Assembly: GCA_963924555.1 (NCBI GenBank)
Contig: OZ004585.1
Coordinates: 3,485,488 to 3,549,487, forward strand
Reading direction: 5' to 3'
Source of the DNA: Crambe crambe
Lineage: Eukaryota > Porifera > Demospongiae > Poecilosclerida > Crambeidae
DNA: 64,000 nucleotides
Shown: positions 34,076 through 46,300 of the stretch, piece after piece
Layout: each line of letters opens with the position of its first letter
Numbering within the stretch: the first letter of the stretch is position 1
The notes under the pieces: model-generated
What the model was told of the DNA's origin: nothing
The model's database searches: none
Seen by the model: the letters and a program-made list of their open reading frames with translations, nothing else
Position numbers and translations under genes: made by a program

Positions 34076-36223
34076 ATGGCTGACACTTCTGTACAGTCTG
34101 AAACTCCTCTTGAAATATCAGGCATTGTACCATCCAACTATTCTGAAGCTGAGGAGAATGATCACACAGACTTTTATTCAGATACTGATTCGAGTGAAGG
34201 AGAGACTTCAATAGCTAATGATAGGCAAAGAAGACAGTATCAAAGCTTCCGGATACATGATCGTATACAAAGTATATCTACAGCAGAAACTATGATTATT
34301 CCAAACAGCCATGCAAGTTTTAGACTTACTACAAGGAATTTGGTAAGTGATATAATTCCATGATGATGCCTTACCTTTATGTTGAACTGTTACTTCTTCT
34401 ATATTGCAGGAAGGACCAAATAACAGGTAATTGATCTATTTGTCACTTAGAACAAAATTCAATTTATTATTATTTTTCAATGCAGTGAGGAGAGCTTTCA
34501 ATTTCAGCCTGGTGAACTCCCAATGCCCCCTAAAGTTCGTGCGAGAGCAGTCAAAGCTATCAACAAGTTTGCAAAGGTCACAATGCACAAGGAAAACGAG
34601 GACAACAAAGAGCCAGGTTTGTTTTCAAAATGCAAGTGCAAATGCAAATGCCCTAGTTTGAAGAAGAAAGATGAAATAGTTGAAGAATCAGCAACTGAAC
34701 TTACACCAGAATTAAGCAAGGCTAATAATGAAGGGCTCGAAATGATTAAAAGTATTGCTCTACCTGCGCTCCCAGCTTTATTACAAGATGCATGGGTCTT
34801 GCTTGAGCTGGCCATTTCTATATCAGCATTCATTGTTGGAGCCATTGGGCTCTTCCCCATCGAACAAAATCGCGGTGTTAACCTAGCTAGTTTTGCTGTT
34901 AACATACTTTGCTTAATTCTTGCACTAATTGATGGATACATGTACCTATTTGAGTTAGGTACTTGTGCAACAGCATTTTACTATCTCAGAACAAAGCACA
35001 CTGATAAGAAAGTGGAAGATGAAAATATTGATGACGATGAAGCCCGACTCAATCAGACAAAACTCTGCCTTGCTCTTGCTATCAAACAGAAGATCAGCAG
35101 CTTTTATGAAGTTGGGCGCACTGTTTTCACTGAGTTGGTACTTTTTCCGTTACTGATGCTTGACCTGCTTACTTTTATAGTAGAAAGAGGCTATGATACA
35201 GAAAGTGCTCAAGATAGAGCCGATTTTGCCTTCTTCATAATAGGCTGTTTCTATACTATTCTTGGTGTCTACATCATGAGAGTTTTTGTGCTTATTGGGT
35301 CTACAGTATCTCTGAACAACCTTCCTATAAATCCTAATGCTGGTGCTTTTGATATTAGCCTCATAAAAAAGTTTTGCTTACATAGCATAGGTCAGGTAGT
35401 GGTGCATTTTATGATTGTGATAGTTATAGGAGTAAAAATAAATAACGAACATGGTATGAATTCAACTGCAAGTGACGCGAATTCAACTGCAAGTGACGAC
35501 AAGACTATCCGCGGAAGTCGGTTTTTGTACCTAAGCATGGTATTGGGATATTTACTCCCTTTAGCTGGTACTGGTGCTTTTTTTATCGTAAACTATTATT
35601 GGATGAGAGAATTTTCTATTGGGTTTTGGATAAACATGATCTCATTGTTACAAGGAGCAGACTTTGCATCTACTGTATTTGGTGGGGAAGGATTGTCCGA
35701 AACAAAAGGACAAGTATTAGAGTTTGTTGAGCAGTCAAATTATTCAACGGTCAAAGAGCAGCTTAAGAAATACCAATCACCACCTTGGTGGACCAAATTC
35801 TTTTATCCTGGTCGAGTTCCACTTGTTGCTCTCTACGGAATTATATACGATACAATTTTAATATCTTTCATAATTTCACTCACACTAACATATGATGACA
35901 ATGCTGGTATTCAATTGGCTATTTTTCAGGATGATGACATAATGTCATATTTATTTTTAAGTACAGTCATCATCATTGTGCTTGCAAATATTCACATTAT
36001 AGTTCTGTTCAATGTGTTATTACTGTTTCTAATATCTGCTATGATCATCCTTATAGCAGTCATGTTATTCCTCATCCTACCATTATTTCTATTTTTGTAC
36101 CTACCTCTCCTTGGTTTATTTGGATACTGTGGTGCACTAAAGTTCTGTTGCTGTTCACACAAACACAGAGAACCAACTCATCTAGATGGCTCTAAGGTCG
36201 AATTAATAGACCTCAAAGTATGA
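34076..36223 (+). CDS. Multi-span membrane protein of unknown family, paralog 3 (673 aa)
   Basis: Exons are 34076-34342, 34410-34426 and 34486-36223, with the same layout as paralogs 1 and 2. The ATG at 34076 was chosen over an in-frame upstream ATG because MADTSVQSE aligns with the start of paralog 2. The N-terminal exon has YQSFRIHDR and TMIIPNSHASFRLT, matching paralog 2 more than paralog 1. From the CKCKCKC run to VFGGEGLSE the protein is almost the same as paralog 1 (2 differences I can see, T/I and E/A), then diverges. It lacks the polar insert of paralog 1. The C-tail is CCCSHKH...SKVELIDLKV. Membrane layout as in paralog 1. Function unknown. Confidence 0.85.
34611..35700 (+). other. 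Gene-conversion-like tract, partner of 25087-26176
   Basis: This is the reciprocal segment in paralog 3. It starts at AGCCAGGTTT and ends at GATTGTCCGA, with 9 mismatches and no gaps in 1,090 bp. An 18-bp internal direct repeat encoding NSTASD twice is shared by both copies. Confidence 0.9.
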
Positions 36224-37390
36224 GGTACATTGGATCACATATTTTGCTACAAAACTTAATTATTTTTTGTCCTCCTCTCTTGATTGTCATTTCTTATATC
36301 TAATATGTAACATTTATAGAGTTGTTTAACAATAGTAATCCTCTATTATAAGGCACCAACATTCTTAAGAGTATAAACAGTCAGTGCCCACCATAACTCT
36401 CCCTATCTACTGTTATGTACAGTCAGTGTCCACCATACCTCTCCTTATCTACTGTTATGTTATAATGATTCTGGTAAGGTGTCCATTCAATTGTGGGTAT
36501 TGCCTGAAATCCACATTCATGCATGCAATAGTTAAAGAATTTGACCAATTTTGAAAAACTACCTAAGTCTGGTTTATGACTCCCATGGACAGACCTTCAA
36601 TCCTCCATAACTTGTATTAAAATTACTCCATATGCTTTCACTCGGAATCATCTGCTAATTTTAAGTACAGGAGTACACACCTATGACTAGCAATAAAGGC
36701 CAAAGCTAACAACCACCGCATTCCCTCAAGATGGTACCATCGAACCCCTGAAGCTCATGGACAATTAAAAAATTTTTTTTTAATAATGTGTAATTGTGGG
36801 GATGAAATGGGACTGAATTAAAGGAGAGGGTTAGATAAGCTGGATATGATACTATGCTCTGCACCAAGGCTAAGGGATGTCACACTTGTCGGTATTCAGC
36901 AAGGACTCTACTCCAAGGGCCTGGATGATTTTGGATTCTGGACCAAGTCTGTAGCTAAACTAAGTGAGTTGCCATAGTGTTAGTTTCAAATTCTATGGTA
37001 TAGTCTATAAAAATAAGTTAGAGACCTCGGCCAATGGATTCTACAGTATTTAGATCTTTCGCTAAAGCTAAACAGTCTAGGCTAAGGTTCTAGCACTATG
37101 TGCTTGGATTCCACAACCCCAAGCAGGGCTGTCTTTAACTTGGCCTCCTTCAACCAGAGGGCAGCACCCTTGCCATCTAGACCCCCTCCCCCGCCACAGA
37201 CGCCTGCAAAATATGCAGAAAGCAACTAATCATGCCTGGGAATCTTGCAGCTAAAAAAGTACTCACTTGTGGGTTGCATACAAAAACAATTCATTAAAAA
37301 TACCTGTCCGATAATTATCACATTTAAAAAAGATGAAATCCACACTACACAAAAATATATAACTCAAGTCACAGAACAATTTGAAAAATC
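36224..37390. other. Convergent spacer, paralog 3 / ATG7
   Basis: No gene is seen. A 42-bp unit (CAGTCAGTG(C/T)CCACCATA and TATCTACTGTTATGTA) is tandemly repeated twice at about 36379-36462. Confidence 0.6.
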
Positions 37391-40300
37391 CTAATCACAC
37401 GATTCTTCATCACTGAATTCCCATACCTACAAAAATAAAAAATTACAATATATACATACTTCATCCCAGCACTTATAATTTAGACCCAAGGGCCTGGGAT
37501 AAATAGAGCTATAGGATTAAGGAATTTTATAATTCTAAACACTATAGTTAAGGATCAGATTCCTTAGGCTTTAAAGTATAGCTTGTGGTTCTACAGAGGA
37601 TGTGATACTATGGATGTAATACAGAATGCATATCCCGAAACATAATCTGTCACACTTGAAGAAGAAGAAGAAGAAGATCACTTCCTTATCCATTAAAATA
37701 TATTATCCACTACCTTAGTGTGCATAATTATACGAACAGCTACAGCTTATTTTTTGGTATATTATAGCCTCTACATTCAGACACTGGAAATTCCACAAGG
37801 GGGGGGGGGGGGGGGCTCCACAAGGTTTTTAGAGGAGGCTACTAAACAAGGATAGCACCAAACCTACAATAAACATGTATAACCTAAAACTACAGTTTAT
37901 CAAAGTAGTTCATTTTTTTCTAAATGTAGTTGCAGCTATGTAGCACCAGCTGATCACATCATTCATAAACTTCTTGAATGTAAGATAGGAGTATGCACTG
38001 TCAATGAGGGAAGGCATACCGACACCTGTTCCCTGAACAGCAATCATGCGTGCAAGGAACATGGCCACTATACTTTTCGACAGAGTGGTAAGTGAGGGAG
38101 GCTACAATTGGACAGCAGCTACTAAACAGGAGCATAATATAGAATAGTCTTTTTACTCTCATTTGGCTGCCTAAAGTCAACTACATCAATAAGATATAAT
38201 TATAGTGTGAACATAAAGTTGTAATGCTATTTTCATGCAAGCACTTGAAACACCTCTTTTTAGAAACAACAGTGACAGGCACACATCGTTTATATATACT
38301 TTTTGTTTGAGCCTTTGTCCTTAATATAGCTAGAGAAAATGGTCCTATCCATATAGGACTTTTAAATTTTCTTTGTACCTGATCATCATAGGTCTGTGCA
38401 TACAGCTGACTTAAACCAGTCAAATCTTCCAAGTAATTTGGGGAATTAAAAGCCTTCAAAAGGAAATCAAAGCCATTTTCTTGAAACTCCTTTAGTACCT
38501 GGAAAATGTATAATTATTATTATAAAAACAACAACAAAAACTGATAATTATCATAGTCAGAATTAACACTAACCGTTTCTGAACAAGCTGTACATTTATC
38601 AAAGCTTCTACTTGCTGGAAGAACATTATGAAAGCGAGACATGAAGCCACGTATCTATACAAAAAGTTTATGATAATTTGATTCTCTAGTAATTAATGCC
38701 TTAGTTATGGATCTGGCTTTATAATACATTATGTACAGTGGTTAATCATATGAGTGGAAGAGGATGTGAAAAAGGTGCTAGATCCTTTTTTCAGGCATGC
38801 TGTGCAATTGCAATGTAAAGAAAATCGATTAAAAGGCACCAAAAAGGAAAAAAACAAGCTCTCTAACAAAAATGAAACTAACAACAAAAAATAAAACCAA
38901 TAAACAAAACCAAAAACCAATAGAAGAAGAAAAACATACAAATCGGATATTACCTGGTGAGGAACTAAGCCAAGAACTGATTCACTCTCTGATTCATCAT
39001 CATCTGTTAAATTTTCAGAATAAGCCAGTCCCCTACATTAATAATCATTCATTGCTTAGTGTCACTACACAAAACTTAAGTACTTATGTAAGTGTATATT
39101 GGAATTATTACAAAGCATGTACATGTATGTGGTTGTTCAAACACACCCTATTTCAAGAAGAAAATACACGCATGTATACTGTCAGCATGATTAGCACATG
39201 CCTTGAACTTATGTATGGGATATGGGTAGTGGGTGAACTTGCTAGCTGCAGCTTCTCAGCTTTGTTTGCTTGTTATGTATCAATGTTATAAGTTAAATTT
39301 TCGTTGGAACAGTCTTCAAAGTGAGCAAAAAATGCCATAGCTTGAGATCACACATTAGATTGCTTGCTATCAGAGAGTACGATAGTATACTCTCTAAGTA
39401 GGGATGGCACGGATTGGCCCATTGGATTAATATTCTTTCATAACTCCAGAATACTTCCCTTCCAACTCCTAACTTGAAGACAGAACACCTTCAATGTGCC
39501 AGGACTCAAGTATGAAGAGCAGGAGATAAAGCAGTGTCATTTTACAGTGATTTCTAAAATCGCTGTTTTCATCTGGTTGTTCATCACAATCATCATCATC
39601 ATCATCATCATCATCATGAAATGGTCCATTCAAATGCTATAATTCTATACCAATCTACTCAGAAATGACTGTGCTATAATCCTTTACCTTTAACTTGACA
39701 TGTTCAAAAATAAGTCATCATTTTCCAACCTGCTAGCTTTCAACCTACAACGTGGCAGACATCTTTATAAAATATGCCCTGCCCCATGCATGTGATTCTT
39801 GACCCCCATGCACGTAATTCTTGGACCTTGACCTCACATCTGAATGGCAGTGGTCTGGTTATGAATCAAGCCTTGATGCAACTCTGATCAAGTATATAAG
39901 GTACAACACCAGTAAAAAGGCCTTAAAAATGACAATCAACTGTATAAATACGAGCTACATCAGCATTTATCCTTCATTTTGGCTGAAACCTCTGATGAAC
40001 TGCATAGCTAAAATACATGCCTGGGATGGACACAGCATCCAGTTGTCTATAGTATCTCTGAGACTATAATTATCCTAGATACATGCACCATATTTTAATT
40101 ATGGCTATCATCCAAAAAAGGTGATGAACAAGTAAAGGAAAAAATATTTATTCTAAATAAAAAGGAGAAGTAGGGATAGCTGTGTGTGTGGTTTAAAAAA
40201 GTTCAGCAACAAGGGAGTGAACTTCAGTCAAGTAACCCCTTACCCATCACCAATATTACCAAACTATGAGCTAACTATTCCTACTTCACTCCCATGACAA

Positions 40301-43300
40301 GCCAAGATGAGATATAAAGGGAGTGAAGTAGGAATAGTTAGCTCATAGTTTGGTAATATTAGTGATGGGTAAGGGGTTGCTTGACTGAAGTTCACTCCCT
40401 TGTTGCTGAACTGCACACAGCCATCCTGAATAATTTAGTTGTTATATATACAGAACTCTGCAGCATGTATGAATTAAAATAATTATTCCAAAACTACAGT
40501 ATTTCTGTAATGAACTAATAAGTGTACCTTTCAGGATGCTGTAAAACTGACATCAAGAGTTCCACAGCCAAAGCACCAGCAATCATTGAGAGTCCAGGTC
40601 GTGATACTGTACACTGCTGATCTAAAGTACGATCTCTCGTTGACTGCAGTGATGGGTAAAACAATAATTATACATCAAAAAATATTGTCAGGGAGGGGTT
40701 GAATCTAATGATTCACCATGATGCCTAGAGTCATTTAAAATCTAAATGGTCACGAAAACTTTGGCAGTTTTTCACCAGGTCACAGCTGTTTAGGGATTAA
40801 AATTGACAAAATTATAGTGACACTCAAATGTGAATCTAACCATTCAGCATGTTCTCTAGATTCATTTTTGACTGTATTGATCAGTTAAAAATGGTCCAGA
40901 AAAAATTTGGGTTATTTTTTAAAGTTATAAGGTTGCCGCCTTGGGAAAAATAATATTAAATGATACCAATGACCCCCTACAAAGGGATTATTAGCTGGTA
41001 GTAAATTTGACAAAAAAAAAGAAGACTGTTTTTCAGTAAATTTACTGACAAATTTAGTTTCTAACAATCAAAAAAGGATCTAGGGTTAGATTTGAGTGTC
41101 ATTGGTCTCATGAAAAAAAAAAAAGGCCTTCCCCCCATGAGACCAATGACACTCAAATGTGAATCTAACCCTTCAGCATGATGCCTAGATCCTAAATTTG
41201 TTAGTTAAAACCTAAAATTGACACAAAAAAATTATCTGAAAATTAACCAATATTTTCCCAAGGCAGCAACCTCAGTTAAAACGGCTGTTTTTAGAAAATT
41301 CACCAAGTTGAAATTTTCATGAGACCAATGACACTGAAATGTGAATCTAATCCTTCATCTAATGCCTTGTTCAATTAAAACCTAAATGGTGATGAAAAAT
41401 TTTGGTTGTCCCCCTATAAGACACTGATGCAATACATGAATTGTGATTAGATGCATGTACTAGCATTCTTACATCAGTCGGTGCAACAACATCACTACAA
41501 AAGTAACACGCCAGTTCACATCCGGGAATTCTTCTGCTAGTAATGTCACTTTCTTTACAATTTTCTTTGCCTGGAGGCCTATGTACGTACATAGGGTAAT
41601 TACCATAGTAATTCCATTAATTAACATGACATCACCTGTAGCCATGTCTCATCACCATGTAAGTATCAAATCCCAAAGCAGCGTTAATGCATATTTTAGA
41701 CTTTGCTGTGCACAGCAGAGTAGGCAACCATCGACTCTCTCTAGTATCCATTAACAGGAAGACCACATCATGGGAGGACACCAGATCTTCCAATATTTGG
41801 ATGTCTCCACGAATCTTTTCCAGTACTTTCTCTATAAATATAAGAGTCAAGTATTTATGAATAATCAATTGCATAAAGTAAAACTTATACTCACTATCTG
41901 TTCCTACAGAATGTCCTGGCATTGGAACACTTAAATCAACTCCTTTGGCATTAACTCCTGGAAATATTGCCTGCAAACTTTCAGCAGCAGTGAAAGCCTT
42001 GTGGCGCCCACCACCCTCACAATCCTATCATGAGGAATATCCATTAAAACCACAGTTTGGGAGGGGAAAAGAGGAAATCCTTACTTTGAAGGTAAACAGG
42101 CTTTGTCTGACAGGGTTAGAATAAGACACGGTGCCATTATCCACCAATGTGATATTCCTCACACCCCACCCTAACAAGCACCTTCCCACATTGCACCCAA
42201 GAGTTCCAGCCCCAAGCAGGAGGCATTTTGTTTGGGAAATCAGTTCCAAGTCCAGAGAAGGAAGTAAGCGCCATCTCATAAGTTTCAAATTCAAGTCAAC
42301 TGAAGATTCAGATAATCTACATTAGTGGGACAGTGGTGGTGATTAAGAGAAAAAAAATTGTTGGGGCAGACAATTCCTGCTAGTATTACTTGCTATTTGG
42401 GGTAGAACCTTGAACCTAAATTTGCCCCATTTCTTATACCTCTACGTATGCACGTACCTGATAGGGTCCATAGATGAGCTGAGGTTCACCATTTTAGGCG
42501 ATAACTTATTTTTATCGTTCCTTTCCCAACCAACACTCTTCGGTAGGTCTACATAAGCATACTGATAGTTAGAATAGTGATGGGCCAAATTTCCATTTGA
42601 TACCTGTCTTATTGACATAATTAGGAATTTTCACTTTCTTTATGACCAAACTGTGTGTGTTCACTCGCTTGCCTTCTCTAGTGTAGTCTCGATAGCATAA
42701 TACATCAACATACTTCAACTGGCTTCCCCTGTGACCAAAGAGTACCATAATATTTACTGCTTTCCAAGGTGGCAGTGTGCCCCAAAAATTCTTTGTAGTG
42801 ATTAAGTCCACAAAATTAATTTATATAAGCAATACAAATACATCAACATCTATTATGTAAGTGAAGTATCCACTAATTTTAGGAGATCCAATATCCACAC
42901 TAGGAAGAGTTTATTTACAAGCTACGAACTGCTACTATAATGCTCTGGTTACAGCTTATGCTATAGCTTTTCCACACCTCTGACTCTTCTAGATCTAGTT
43001 CAGTTAATCTGTACAGCTGATGGGACCTCGCTTTGTGCAGACTGTGTTCTAGTACTAAGTAAACAAATAAGCACATCTCCAGGAGTGCAGAACCCCAGTT
43101 CACATTGAGGAGAAAAATATGGTGATCATTTTTAGAGGCCACCATATTATTATTGTAGAAGTTAAAGCACACAAGCAAAAAAAAAAGTAATTCAATGATC
43201 TGTAGACCCTGAGGGTATCATAAATCCCTTTGATAGAGTCAGACTATATAACCTACGTATGAATTAAATTTTCAAAAGATGTCAAAAATCCTTTATTACA

Positions 43301-46300
43301 AGTGCGTAAGGTCATAGTCCTAGTCGTCAGCTCCTACGTATGCATATGTACATATGATGAAGTGTACGCTGTGAAGACATACGTATGTATGTAAGTGTGG
43401 ATCAAATGACATCATTCTCAAAGGATCTGATTGGTTACAGTTATGTGCTCGAAATGACAATATAAAATGTTGACTGCTATATATAGGCTATTGTGTTCAT
43501 GAGAGAGCTGGATTATTACAACGTACCAATGCTTTGCAGCAAGCACCAAAAAATTCCTCAAAGGCCAGCCTGGATTTGACACTGCTGTGCTAGGATCATC
43601 TAACCCCAACATCACCTATAATGATATTATTGATAATTATGGACATTGAAAAATGGAGAGATAAAACTTGATTTACCTTTCCATTAGCAATGATATTATT
43701 GAAGTCACTCAAGCAATGTAAGGAAACTTTATCTTCATTCACTTGCACCAGGAATACACCAGTGCCAGGGTGGTCTTTTCGAAATTTGTCATGTGATGAA
43801 GTGAGACTTTCAACCTTAAAATCAACAACCAACCAAACATAAAATATGTTTCTAACATTTTGTCTTGAAATACCTGCCCTACAGTGAAGATATGTTCAAC
43901 TGTGTCAATTCCTTCACATGTAAAAGGATCATTAGGCTGTAGAGCCGGGTATGCAAACCAATAGTAAAAGTTGAACTTCTTTAAGTCCTGGAAAAAAAAA
44001 TCATTTCTGAATAATTCTGATAACAGCTTGTAATACTGGAAATATATTATGTATACATGTGCATTGCATGTTGCTATGCTATAGATGTTAAGTCTGGTTA
44101 GTTAAAACATATTTTACAGAATTCTTTTGCACAGAGTAGGGTGAACAGTTTATTTTGGTAGCACATTTGGAGGCATTGATTCTACCTTCCATTTCATTGA
44201 TGGTCTATGTAGCTCCAAAAAGCAAGTCAGTGTAGTTTTCTTTCACTGTTAGGCTTTTATTCATATACTCCGCCACTCAATCATTAATAAAAGGTGAGAT
44301 AGGGATGTGCTTTCATAAGAATCTTCAAGTGATTAATTTCAGATTCCATATTTGATCTCTCAATTTCCTTAGCTAATTTGCTTACACATGTAAGACTACT
44401 TTAATAAACAATTTTTTCATATGAGCACATAATATTTTCACAGATATGTGATCATCAAAGAGCTTTTGAGATATGTGCACTCTTCTGGTACATCACAACC
44501 ACAACATTTCTTTCAATACAGTGAATTGCAAGTTGGTTGTCCAATGTAAAATGCAAGTTTAAAACTTGCATCTATTGAAAAGCCACACATCTATTTAGGA
44601 ATTATGTACATAGATACAGTGAACTGCAAGTTGGTTGTCCAATGTAAGATGCAAAATCTAAAAGAGCTGTGTAAACTTGAGGCTGTATTTATGTACATAA
44701 TATCTATGTAGCTACATCTAATTGGGGCATGTGCAGTGAGCACCACACTAGGGATATCCTTGCCATGTCTTGCCTGATAATGCTTCATTTTCCCTAGTGT
44801 ATTGCTTACATTGTTCCCAGATGTAAAACAAAAACAGAGAGAGAGAGGAAAAAACTCACCGCAAAAGTTAGCAAAAAAAATCTGTTCAATGCTTTGGGGT
44901 CATCTATTGCAGTTCCACTACAGATATCATCCCAAATCTGTGTACAGAGCAAGAAACACATGAACAGTTGAATTCAGAAGTATAGTCATACAACATACAA
45001 ATTCATTTTTACTGTTTCCTTCACACCCTATCAGTGTGCAATATCACTGCTGGCCAATGACCATTTTCCAACCATTTTTTTCTCTTTGGCAAGACAATTC
45101 CAACTTTCAGCATTCTGTCAGAACAAACTCAGAAGTCAGATTTCAAAGAAGATAAATGACCAGCAAAATTGCTTGATTGAAGTTAGGAAAATTTCCTATC
45201 AAACTGAAAATCATATTTTGCACACTGGCCCATTTTGCAGGTGACTTTGAGGAGTGAATAAAGCAATGTGCTATATTTAGTGCAGAACAATTCAATGTGT
45301 TAACCTGATATTCTCTCCAAAAGGGAGTAAATTTGATAGTATGATAATGAAGTATCATGGCTAGTAGAGGCACTATTACTTCTAGGGCTTCAGTGTATAT
45401 ACGTACCACCATTTTTATTGAGAACACTTACCTTATAAAATGTGGCTCCCCGGCTCCCTTTGATATGTACATGCATCTACATGACTATCTCTACCTAACA
45501 TGGGTATCTGGCAGGAAGTGGTGGGTGATAAAACCACTTTGTTTGGGGGTGATCCATGTATGTAGTTTGGCTTAGAAAATTGTTAGATGGGGCATCCCTA
45601 TTTATATCAGAGAGTGCACTAGCACTCTCTAAGGTCATAAGACTGTATAAACTAAAAACTCTTCTTTCTCTTCTACCCTTATTCTACAGGTTCTCAGAAG
45701 GCTACAGTGAATTATTACATCTACAAAGAAGAGAGGAGGATGTTTAAAAACCATAAATGCATTCGCTAACATAAGAAAAAAACGATGTCTAAAATTGACT
45801 TTTGTTCTATTTCTTTATAATGATAAGGATAAATATCAGATCAATGCCCCGACTTACTGGCTATAGTCATCAAAATTCTGTTTTAGCCATCTGTTAGAGG
45901 GGTACCTAGAGGCTGATCTTTTGCTATTAGTTTTGACTAAGGCTCTACTTCACTATTTGATAGCACTCGGAACACTAGCTAATCTTTCTACGCCATTTTG
46001 AAGCGCACGTCGGTAGGGGCGGGGCTTATGGGCGGGGCCACGTATAAGCTACAGCAGCAATTCAGTAGCTCTTAAGTTTAGCTAGCTAAGCTAGGTCTTC
46101 AGTTTAATCCTCTAGCTAGCTAGCTATTTATTCTTATCTGATGATGTTCCAATCACTCCTTGCTGCATTGCAGTATAGTAGCTAATACCTGGCTGTAGTG
46201 TAGTCAGCTCACAGTCACTTCACCATGCCATGCACATGTCATTTACATTGCTGTTGCTGTAAATTTTGATATTAAATAGCTAATAGACAAAACTGAATAT

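Noticed and set aside
34620-34665. CKCKCKC run as a metallothionein-like gene
   Set aside because: It is a short stretch inside the long membrane-protein frame and does not stand as a gene.
40685-41400. CRISPR-like array
   Set aside because: Units are degenerate, irregularly spaced and partly inverted, inside a eukaryotic intron.
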